The translations under genes were made by a program, and so were the position numbers. The notes under the pieces are model-generated. The model ran no database searches. It saw only the letters and a program-made list of their open reading frames with translations, and was not told where the DNA came from. Positions 57,321 through 64,000 of a stretch of DNA of 64,000 nucleotides are shown here, piece after piece (the first letter of the stretch is position 1; the number at the start of each line of letters is the position of its first letter). The stretch comes from Sphingopyxis terrae subsp. terrae NBRC 15098 (lineage in GTDB: Bacteria > Pseudomonadota > Alphaproteobacteria > Sphingomonadales > Sphingomonadaceae): NCBI RefSeq assembly GCF_001598815.1, contig NZ_BCZQ01000003.1, positions 1 to 64,000 of the forward strand, read 5' to 3'.

Positions 57321-60286
57321 AGTCCGTCCTCACCGCGTCCGAACCATTCGTCGCGGCGCATGAGCTGGTCATAATCGCCATAGCCGCCGCCCTCGCCAGG
57401 CACGAAGGGTGCGTCGCCGAGCAAATAGTCGCGCGCCAGCCGGGTCAGCGTGTCGGCGGCATGGTCGATCGCCGCCTCAGCGGTCTTGAGCGTGCTGCGC
57501 GGGCCATAGCTGTTCGAAATCCGCCCCGCACCGTCGGCGCGGCGGTCCGGACGCAAGCTCCAATATTCGAGCGCCACGACGGGGGCGGCATCGATGCCCT
57601 CCATCGCCCCTTCGCGCGCAAGCAGGCCGAGCAGACCGAGTTGGTTGTCGAGCCCGTCGGCGGCGGCCTGCGCGCTCGGCGCGCCGCCCGATTTATAGTC
57701 GATAATGGCAAGGCCATCAGGGCCGCGGTCGATGCGGTCGGCCTTGCCATACAGGGTGATGCCGTCGTCGGTTCGTTCGCCCCGCGCTTCGACCGCGACG
57801 GGCTTGCGGTCGGCCTCCCAGACCTGCGCCGCCGCCCAGCGCAGCGCGGGTTCGATACGCGGCAGCCAGAAGGCGCGCGCAAGCCCGTCGAGCGCCGGAT
57901 CGGCGGCGAGCGCGGCCAGTTCCGCTTCGAAAGCCTCGCGCGTCGCGCCGCCGCGCACCCAATCTTCGAACAATTTATGCACCCGCGTACCGCGCCAGCG
58001 CGGATCGGGCGCGGCACTCAACGGATCGAGCGCCGAGAGGCCGAGCATGCGGTCGGCATAAAAGGCGAAGGGATCGCGTGCGAGCTTGTCGACGCCGGTA
58101 ACGCTGATCCGGCGCGGACGGTCGGCGGCGGGCGGCTGCGGCGCCGGACGACCGGCGGGCTGCGTACCGCCCGGCGGCAGGTCGATTTCGGCGGCGAGGC
58201 GCGTCAGCGGCACGCCCCCCGGCGCGGGTTCGGGAAGCTCGCCCGCGAGCGCTGCGAGCCGCAGCCAGAAGCGCGAGGCGACGGCGGGATCGCCGCCGCT
58301 GCGCTGCGCGCGCGTTACGACGATTCTCCCGGCTCCGAGCGCGCCCGCGAAATCATGCGCCGCCATCCCCTGCTGCCGTTCGGGCGCGGCAAGGCCGAGC
58401 AGACGGCGGATGCCGGGCGCGAGCCACGGGTCGGGTTGCGTCGCGGCGGGCCAGCGTCCTTCGTCGAGCCCGCCGAGGATCATCAGGTCGGCGCGCTGCA
58501 GCCGCGCCTCCAGCAAGCCCCAGATGAACAGGCGCGGATGCCCGCCATAGGGCGGACGCACGCTCGCTTGCCCGAGCAATTGCCCGAGCATCGCGGGAAA
58601 ATCGGCAGGATCGACAAGCGCCGGCCCGGCACCGCGCGCCAGCGCCCACTGGTCGAACAGTTCGGCGAGCATCCGGCCCGCCGGCCCCGCCCACACCGCG
58701 TCGCCCGCCAGCCATTCGGCTGCGCGCTGCAACGCCGCGAGCAGGTCGGCGGGCGGCACCGGCCCGGCCGCGAAGGGCGCGAGCACGGCACCGAGCTCGG
58801 TCGAAACACGCGTCCACCATGGTGCCATCTGCACGGCGACGGAATGACCGCGCGCCTTGGGATCGGCAGCGCGCGCCGCAATGCGCGCGCTCACCCCGTC
58901 CCATCCCGGAAGCAGTCCGGGCTCGCGCAACGTCAGGTCGAGCCGCCGCACCTCGTCGAGCCACATGGTGCGCTCGCCTCCCGCGCGCACGAGCGGATGG
59001 CCGAGCAGCGCCACCAGCGCGACCGGATCGAATACAGCAGCCAAGTCGGCAAGCAGCAGCAACAGCGCGCCCGGCGCGGTGCGCGACAGCGGTTGGCCGG
59101 CGCTGTCATCGACGCTGATGCCCCAGCGCGTCAGCGCGGCGGCGACGCGCTCGGCGAGCGCGCGGTCGGGGGTGACGAGGGCAGCGGTGCGCCCCGGCGT
59201 CTCGATCGCCTCGCGCATCAGCAGGGCGATTCCCTGCGCCTCCTGCCCGTCGTCGGCAAAAACAGCGCCCGACAGGCCGGCAACCGCCGCCGACAGATCG
59301 CCCGCCGCCTGCCACTGGGTGCTGTAGTCCGCGGGCGCGAAGAGCAGCGACGCGAAGGGCTTCCGTGCTTCGGGGCCATCGTGCGGCGATGCGGCATCCC
59401 ATGGCTGCACTTCGTCACGAGCAACGCCCATGCGATCGAGCAGCAGCTTCAGATGATATTGCGGATGCGTTTCGAGCGGGCGCCGGTCGTCATCCGCATC
59501 GGGCCGCGTCGGGCCGAGCGCATCCCATTCATCCGCCGCCATCACCTGATCGAGCCCGGGCAGCACGACCATGCCGCGCGTCATATCGGCCACGGTGCGG
59601 AGCAACCGCGCGATGGCAGGAGCAGCGGTGGTAACGCCCGCCGCGACGACGAAGCGCGCTGGCGGCGCCGCGCGCCACCCCGCCGCGACGCGATCGAGCA
59701 GCAAGTTGCGGCGCGCCGCGCGGTCGATCGCACCCGTCCTGGCAAGCGCGGCCGGCCATTCATCGACCAGCAGCCGCAGCCGCGACAGCGACGCCCGCCA
59801 ATGGTCGGCAAAGGCGCCGAGATCGAGGTCGACGAGCGCCGAAACCGACACCTCTTCATAATGAAGCTGGTCGATCACGCGGCCCAGCCCATCGGCGAGC
59901 TGGAACGCCGCCGCGCCCGTGATCGCCGGTTCGCCCGGCGGTGTATGCCGCTCGATCAGCTCGGCGAGCAGCAGGCGCCGGTGCAGCGGATCGATGGCAG
60001 GCGGCAGCGGATCGTCGTCGATCGCATCAAGCGCCAGCGCGACCGATTCATCGAGATCGGCGTCGCCGATCACCGCCAGCCGCGGCATGAGAAGCCCCTG
60101 CCCGCCCGCGCGGACGAACGCCGCCTGCACCGCGCTGCGTGCACGATTGCTCGGCAGCAGGATCAGCCCCTGCGCCAGCCCCAGCGCGCCGTCGTCGAAG
60201 CGCGCGATCACCCCGGCGGCGAGCGCGTCGGCGAAGGCCCGATGAATCGGGATGGAATAGATGGTGGGTTGGCCGATCACAGCCAT
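57317..60286 (-). CDS. addB: AddB nuclease subunit
   Basis: 989 residues. N-terminal inactivated helicase-like region (LILLPSNRARSAV) and a C-terminal nuclease domain (GTRVHKLFEDWV, GKADRIDRGPDGLAIIDYKSGG). I found no cysteine anywhere in the protein, so the iron-sulfur cluster of Bacillus AddB is absent, as in other alphaproteobacterial AddB proteins. The ATG at 60286 follows AAGGAAT; an upstream in-frame ATG lies inside the REP palindrome. Confidence 0.94.
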   Translation of the reverse strand: MAVIGQPTIYSIPIHRAFADALAAGVIARFDDGALGLAQGLILLPSNRARSAVQAAFVRAGGQGLLMPRLAVIGDADLDESVALALDAIDDDPLPPAIDPLHRRLLLAELIERHTPPGEPAITGAAAFQLADGLGRVIDQLHYEEVSVSALVDLDLGAFADHWRASLSRLRLLVDEWPAALARTGAIDRAARRNLLLDRVAAGWRAAPPARFVVAAGVTTAAPAIARLLRTVADMTRGMVVLPGLDQVMAADEWDALGPTRPDADDDRRPLETHPQYHLKLLLDRMGVARDEVQPWDAASPHDGPEARKPFASLLFAPADYSTQWQAAGDLSAAVAGLSGAVFADDGQEAQGIALLMREAIETPGRTAALVTPDRALAERVAAALTRWGISVDDSAGQPLSRTAPGALLLLLADLAAVFDPVALVALLGHPLVRAGGERTMWLDEVRRLDLTLREPGLLPGWDGVSARIAARAADPKARGHSVAVQMAPWWTRVSTELGAVLAPFAAGPVPPADLLAALQRAAEWLAGDAVWAGPAGRMLAELFDQWALARGAGPALVDPADFPAMLGQLLGQASVRPPYGGHPRLFIWGLLEARLQRADLMILGGLDEGRWPAATQPDPWLAPGIRRLLGLAAPERQQGMAAHDFAGALGAGRIVVTRAQRSGGDPAVASRFWLRLAALAGELPEPAPGGVPLTRLAAEIDLPPGGTQPAGRPAPQPPAADRPRRISVTGVDKLARDPFAFYADRMLGLSALDPLSAAPDPRWRGTRVHKLFEDWVRGGATREAFEAELAALAADPALDGLARAFWLPRIEPALRWAAAQVWEADRKPVAVEARGERTDDGITLYGKADRIDRGPDGLAIIDYKSGGAPSAQAAADGLDNQLGLLGLLAREGAMEGIDAAPVVALEYWSLRPDRRADGAGRISNSYGPRSTLKTAEAAIDHAADTLTRLARDYLLGDAPFVPGEGGGYGDYDQLMRRDEWFGRGEDGL

Positions 60287-60297
60287 CAGGATTCCTT

Positions 60298-60375
60298 CGT
60301 CATCCCGGCGAAGGCCGGGATCTCTCCCTATCGCCATGACGCACCGGCGAGATCCTGGCCTTCGCCGGGATGACG
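60298..60375. repeat. REP-type palindrome with 27-bp arms
   Basis: Arms 60298-60324 and 60349-60375 complement over 27 bases with one mismatch; ends CGTCATCCCGG/CCGGGATGACG. It separates murU from addB on the same strand. Core shared with the element at 37018-37085. Confidence 0.85.
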
Positions 60376-60382
60376 ATCCGTG

Positions 60383-61102
60383 TCAAACTTCGCTCAGCGC
60401 CGCTTCGGTCGGTGCAATGCTGGCGGGGGTTCCGACGTCGAACCATTGCCCCATATGCGACAGACCATAAAGCCGCCCCGCCGCGATCGCGCGGTCCCAC
60501 AACAGGTTCGTCGAAAAGGGTCCATCAGGCGCGCCAACGAGCAGGCGCGGCGAAATGAGCTGGATGCCGGTATAGACGAAGGGTGCGACCCGGCCCGGCT
60601 TGCGCCGCGACAGCTTGCCGCTCGGGTCCATGTGAAAATCGCCCTTGCCGCCGTGTCCCGTCGCGCTCGCCTGACGGATGACGAGGAGCAGCGCATCCAT
60701 CCGATCGCCGTCCCAGTGGCGCGCCAGATTGCGGATGCTGTCCTGCGGCCCGTCGGTCCAGATATTGTCGCTGTTGACGATCAGGATCGGGTCGCCCTTG
60801 AGCAGCGGCAGCGCCTTGACCATGCCGCCACCGGTTTCGAGCAGTTCGCCGCGTTCGTCCGACACCGCCAGGGTGAAGGATCGCTTCTGCTTCGCGAGAT
60901 GCGCCTCGAGCGCGTCGGCGAGATAATGGACGTTGACGACGACATGGCTGATCCCCGCCGCCTCGATCCGGTCGAGGCTATGGTCGATCAGCGGCTTGCC
61001 GGCCACGCGCACGAGCGGCTTGGGCCGCGTCGCGGTGAGCGGGCGCATCCGCTTGCCGATCCCCGCCGCCATCACCATCGCGCTTTCGATCGTCGCGGTC
61101 AT
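60383..61102 (-). CDS. murU: N-acetylmuramate-1-phosphate uridylyltransferase (MurU type)
   Basis: 239 residues. Sugar nucleotidyltransferase: VMAAGIGKRMRPLTATRPKPLV (P-loop-like signature), VNSDNIW (metal Asp), GVxT-like FDVGTPASI. Its partner AmgK is encoded four bases upstream, which fixes the role as the MurNAc recycling branch that ends in UDP-MurNAc. The ATG at 61102 starts MTATIESAMV. Confidence 0.9.
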   Translation of the reverse strand: MTATIESAMVMAAGIGKRMRPLTATRPKPLVRVAGKPLIDHSLDRIEAAGISHVVVNVHYLADALEAHLAKQKRSFTLAVSDERGELLETGGGMVKALPLLKGDPILIVNSDNIWTDGPQDSIRNLARHWDGDRMDALLLVIRQASATGHGGKGDFHMDPSGKLSRRKPGRVAPFVYTGIQLISPRLLVGAPDGPFSTNLLWDRAIAAGRLYGLSHMGQWFDVGTPASIAPTEAALSEV

Positions 61103-61106
61103 GCCG

Positions 61107-62099
61107 TCACTCGCTCCACGCCGCCGCGCGCTTGGCGGCGGGCACATTGTCGTCGAACCATTTTTTCACCGGCGCGAGCGCCGGGTGCGCGAGGTCGCGT
61201 TCGAGCAGACCCCACATGCGCGGCTGGAACTGGCGGTATCCGGGCTTGCCGTCGCGCTTCCACAAGCGCACGAAAACGCCCAGGATGCGCGTATTGCGCT
61301 GCGCCGCGAGCGCCCAATAGGCGGCACGGAACGCCGTACCCTGTCCCGTCGCAGCGACATAGCGATCGAGCATTGCCGCCTCGACCGTCGGGGTCACGTC
61401 GCGGCGCGCATCCTCGAGCACCGAGGCGAGGTCATAGGCGGGATGGCCGACCAGCGCGTCCTGAAAATCGAGCAGACCGAAATGTTCAATGCCGCTGCGT
61501 CCATCGACGAGCATGATATTTTCGGCATGAAAGTCGCGCAGCACGGTGACGCGCGGCAGGCCGTCCTGTTCGACGGGCGCCAGCGCCGTTTGCCACGCCG
61601 CGCGAAATCCGTCGCGATCGACGGCAAGGTCCAGCGCGGGGCAGTACCAGTCGGTGAACAGCATCACTTCGTCGAGCCATTGTTCGATGCCGTGGACGGG
61701 CAGCCCCGGCATCGCGGGGCGCGCGTGCAGATGGACGAGCAGGTCGGTGACCCCGGCGTAGAATTCGACCTCCGCCGCGGGGCGCGCGTCGAGCGTTTCG
61801 CGCAGCCGCACATCGCCGAAATCCTCGATCAGCAGCAGGCCCTGCGCCAGATCGCGGGCGAGGATCGCGGGCGCGCTCATCCCCTGTTCGCACAGCCATT
61901 CGGCGACGGCGATGAAGGGGCGCGGGTCTTCGTGCGGCGGCGGCGCATCCATCAGCACCGCCTGCCGCCCTTCCCCGACGACACGGAAATAGCGGCGGAA
62001 CGAGGCATCGCCCGCGAGCGGCAGAATGCGGGCATCGCCCCAGCCATGCGCGGCAAGAAAGGCGGGCGCATGGTCGGGCGGAATCATCGGAGCGGCCAT
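61107..62099 (-). CDS. amgK: anomeric MurNAc/GlcNAc kinase (AmgK type)
   Basis: About 330 residues. Aminoglycoside-phosphotransferase fold: AGDASFRRYFRV, catalytic loop LRDFHAENIML, and metal-binding LLDFQDALVGHPAYDLASVLED. It phosphorylates cell-wall sugars at C1 for MurU. The start could be the ATG at 62099, which has GGGAAG upstream and overlaps tsaE by 16 bases, or the ATG at 62087, which overlaps its stop as ATGA. Confidence 0.9.
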   Translation of the reverse strand: MAAPMIPPDHAPAFLAAHGWGDARILPLAGDASFRRYFRVVGEGRQAVLMDAPPPHEDPRPFIAVAEWLCEQGMSAPAILARDLAQGLLLIEDFGDVRLRETLDARPAAEVEFYAGVTDLLVHLHARPAMPGLPVHGIEQWLDEVMLFTDWYCPALDLAVDRDGFRAAWQTALAPVEQDGLPRVTVLRDFHAENIMLVDGRSGIEHFGLLDFQDALVGHPAYDLASVLEDARRDVTPTVEAAMLDRYVAATGQGTAFRAAYWALAAQRNTRILGVFVRLWKRDGKPGYRQFQPRMWGLLERDLAHPALAPVKKWFDDNVPAAKRAAAWSE

Positions 62100-62533
62100 C
62101 GCGCTTCCCAAGCGGGCGGCACTTCCGCTGTCAAGACGCGCGTATCGCCCCCGCCCGAAATCGTCAGCGCCAGCGCGTCGCCCCATGCCTGCGCCCCCAA
62201 TCGATCGGGCCATTCGATCAGCAGCGCGCCGTCATAGAGATAGTCGTCGAGGCCGAGTTCGATCAGTTCATCCTCTCCCTCGATGCGATAGAGATCGACA
62301 TGCGCGATCGGCAGATCGACTTCGGGCGGGGCGTAGGGCTGGACGATCGCGAAGGTCGGGCTCGGCGCCTCGCCCGCCAGACCGCGCGCCTTGAGCATCG
62401 CACGCGCCAGCGTCGTCTTGCCCGCGCCGAGGTCGCCCGACAACAGCACGACATCGCCGGGTCTCAGCGCGGCGCCGATGGCGGCACCGATGCGATCGGC
62501 GTCTTCGAGACTATAGGGGCGACGGGATTGCAT
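62084..62533 (-). CDS. tsaE: tRNA N6-threonylcarbamoyladenosine biosynthesis ATPase TsaE
   Basis: 149 residues. Walker A GDLGAGKTT, SPTFAIVQPY, HVDLYRIEGEDELIELGLDDYL and the conserved LLIEWPDRLG. It powers the TsaBD complex for t6A tRNA modification. A repeat-bearing gap of 261 bp separates it from the divL-like gene. Confidence 0.95.
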   Translation of the reverse strand: MQSRRPYSLEDADRIGAAIGAALRPGDVVLLSGDLGAGKTTLARAMLKARGLAGEAPSPTFAIVQPYAPPEVDLPIAHVDLYRIEGEDELIELGLDDYLYDGALLIEWPDRLGAQAWGDALALTISGGGDTRVLTAEVPPAWEARWPLR

Positions 62534-62577
62534 GGCGATTTTGCAACGGATTCGCGCAGCGGCGCGGAGATTTTTGG

Positions 62578-62726
62578 TTCACGCGAAGACGCGAAGACGC
62601 GAAGATGTAGTGTTTGCCGCGTAGCGGTTTTCTGGCTGCTTCGTCGGGTCCGGGCGAGACATTCGAAATGATAAAGGGCCTGTCGGCCCCGCGCTCCTTC
62701 TTCGCGTCTTCGCGTCTTCGCGTGAA
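62578..62726. repeat. inverted repeat built from tandem GCGAAGAC units
   Basis: The arms 62578-62604 and 62700-62726 are exact complements over 27 bases. Each arm contains consecutive copies of the octamer GCGAAGAC or its complement. The 95-base middle has no gene. Sequence beyond the right arm continues with GAGA/TCTC-rich text that looks part of the same dispersed element. Confidence 0.8.
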
Positions 62727-62794
62727 TCCCATCTTCTTCTCTGCGATCTCTGCGCATTCGCGCGAATCTTTCATCTGCGCAGGCAAGGACATCC

Positions 62795-64000
62795 CTACAT
62801 CCCCCGCGGCAGGGTGACGCGGACCAGCGTTCCCTGGCCCTTTTCGCTGAGCACCTCCATCGTGCCGCCGTGCGCGGCAACGAGCTGGCGCGCGAGCGCG
62901 AGGCCGATGCCACCGGTCTGCGTACCCGCCTGCTGCCCCTTCGTCACCGCGGCGACCGCATCGGGCATGCCCGGGCCGTTGTCCGACACGACGATCTCCA
63001 CTCCGCGCGCGTCGCCGTCGGCGTGGAGCAGTACGCGCCCGCCGCTGCGCTTGGCCGGGGCGGTGAAGCGGATCGCATTGTCGAGCAATCCGCCAACGAC
63101 CCGCGACAGGCGCTGCGCATCGCCTTCGATACTGCCAAGATTGTCGGACAGATTGTCGACGAGTTCGATCTTTTCGGTCTCGGCGAACGGGGCCGCGTCG
63201 GCGAGCGCCTTGCCGAGCAGCGCGCGGACATCGACCGGCGCGCGTTCGACCGCCAGCGTCCCCGCCTCGCCCTGCGCAAGATCGAGCACATTGTCGATCT
63301 GACGGCCGAGCACCGCGACCGAATCCATGATCGCATCGACATAGGAGCGCGCGGCAGGCGGAAGCTCGCCCGCATAGCCCGCCTGCAGCATCTCGCCGAA
63401 GCCGCCGATCGAGGTCAGCGGCGTGCGCAGTTCGTAACTCATCCGCGACAGAAAGGCGGTCTTGACCTTGTCCGCCGCCTCGAGCGCCTCGTTGCGTTCG
63501 CGCAGCGCGCCCTCCATCTTCCGGCTGGCGGTGATGTCGAGCATGATGAGCAGCGCATTGCCGTCGGGCAGCGGGATCGAGGCGAAATCGAAATGGCGTC
63601 CGTCCTTGAACCGGATTTCGCCCGCGCGCTGCGTCCGCTCGAGCGTCGCGGCGCGGATCACTTCCTGAACGATGCTGATCTGGTTGGGCTTGGCGAGCCG
63701 GTCGGCGAGGCCGTTCATCAGCACATCGACGCGCGGATGCGCCGCAAGGGTCGATTCATCGACGCCCCACAAGCGGCGGAAACGCTGGTTCCACAGGTGC
63801 AGGCGGCCATCGGGAGCGAAGACCGCGATCGCCTCGAACAGATTGTCGAAGGTCGCGGTGCGCACGCGCAGCAACGTGTCGCGCGTCGAGGCCAGTTGCA
63901 CCTGCTCGGTGCGATCCTCGGCTATCAGCAGCAGGCCGCCGTCGGGGGTCGGCTGGGCGACGACGTGCAGATGGGTGCCGTCGCGCAGGCGCCATTCCTC
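62795..64000 (-). CDS. divL: DivL-like PAS sensor pseudokinase, N-terminus beyond window edge
   Basis: The frame is open to the window edge and gives about 402 residues of the C-terminal part. Order: end of one PAS domain, a further PAS domain (LFEAIAVFAPDGRLHLWNQRF), a DHp helix pair in which the phospho-acceptor is tyrosine, not histidine (SRMSYELRTPLTSI), and a HATPase domain (LLDNAIRFTA, VSDNGPGMPD, GGIGLALAR). Tyrosine at this position is the hallmark of DivL, which controls CckA and the CtrA cell-cycle pathway in Caulobacter. tsaE next to it supports orthology. Confidence 0.85.
   Translation of the reverse strand, partial: EEWRLRDGTHLHVVAQPTPDGGLLLIAEDRTEQVQLASTRDTLLRVRTATFDNLFEAIAVFAPDGRLHLWNQRFRRLWGVDESTLAAHPRVDVLMNGLADRLAKPNQISIVQEVIRAATLERTQRAGEIRFKDGRHFDFASIPLPDGNALLIMLDITASRKMEGALRERNEALEAADKVKTAFLSRMSYELRTPLTSIGGFGEMLQAGYAGELPPAARSYVDAIMDSVAVLGRQIDNVLDLAQGEAGTLAVERAPVDVRALLGKALADAAPFAETEKIELVDNLSDNLGSIEGDAQRLSRVVGGLLDNAIRFTAPAKRSGGRVLLHADGDARGVEIVVSDNGPGMPDAVAAVTKGQQAGTQTGGIGLALARQLVAAHGGTMEVLSEKGQGTLVRVTLPRGM

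Noticed and set aside
60287..60337. N-terminal extension of addB (in-frame ATG at 60337)
   Set aside because: The extension is encoded by the REP palindrome, and a proper ribosome site precedes the ATG at 60286.
57236..60373. A very long open frame (over 1000 codons) on the plus strand
   Set aside because: It is antisense to addB, which has clear domains. The translation is Arg/Gly/His-rich without any motif, as expected from a high-GC shadow frame.

Overview
The window is a high-GC (about 65%) chromosomal segment of an alphaproteobacterium, most likely a sphingomonad of the Sphingopyxis/Sphingomonas type. This rests on gene order and family content, not on a database search: pckA divergent from chvI-chvG-hprK-rapZ-EIIA-HPr; addB-addA-trxA next to amgK-murU, tsaE and a DivL-like pseudokinase; a Coq7-type hydroxylase; glnB-glnA; and several palindromic extragenic repeats. 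Almost the whole window is coding. There is no rRNA, tRNA, CRISPR array or prophage that I can see.

Layout. 1-6.1 kb: a truncated M16 zinc protease and a diguanylate cyclase on the minus strand, then a divergent bacterial lipoxygenase. 6.1-12 kb: purC, an enoyl-CoA hydratase-like gene behind a perfect 18-bp palindromic operator, a DUF3597 gene, a Tat-exported DUF885 peptidase, two small minus-strand genes, and a 195-bp element with 31-bp terminal inverted repeats that abuts the pckA stop codon. 12-18.4 kb: pckA opposite a tightly coupled signalling operon (ChvI/ChvG, HprK, RapZ, EIIA, HPr). 18.5-24.4 kb: an RNA methyltransferase, a META lipoprotein, rmuC, a PhoD phosphatase and a DUF3667 membrane protein. 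24.5-31.2 kb: a housekeeping run proA-nadD-rsfS-rlmH-envC-ctpA-dsbB-coq7, interrupted by a perfect 35-bp-arm palindrome. 31.2-40 kb: an exported orphan, a small membrane protein, a TldD/PmbA protein, an inositol-phosphatase family enzyme, the alpha operon (rpsM-rpsK-rpoA-rplQ) with its own promoter and terminator, a quinone oxidoreductase, a DUF1192 gene and a low-GC HEPN-type gene that looks acquired. 40-48 kb: clpA, map, a lipoprotein PQQ/cytochrome c alcohol dehydrogenase behind a second 18-bp palindrome of the same design, and glnB-glnA behind a sigma-54-like site. 48-64 kb: an XRE regulator/membrane protein pair with a duplicated 20-bp operator, an M20 peptidase, an aldehyde dehydrogenase, argJ, a frameshifted SEC-C pseudogene, trxA, addA-addB, murU, amgK, tsaE and a partial DivL-like kinase.

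How it fits together. The centre is carbon, nitrogen and envelope control. PII/GlnA handles nitrogen. ChvI/ChvG with the HprK/EIIA/HPr branch sits opposite gluconeogenic pckA. EnvC/CtpA, AmgK/MurU and PmbA act on cell wall and protein processing. AddAB repairs double-strand breaks. The two matching operators at 7.2 and 43.5 kb suggest that one MerR-family (LiuR-like) regulator controls a beta-oxidation enzyme and a periplasmic alcohol dehydrogenase. The least explained items are the foreign HEPN gene, the miniature inverted-repeat element, the palindrome between rsfS and rlmH, and the XRE/membrane module.
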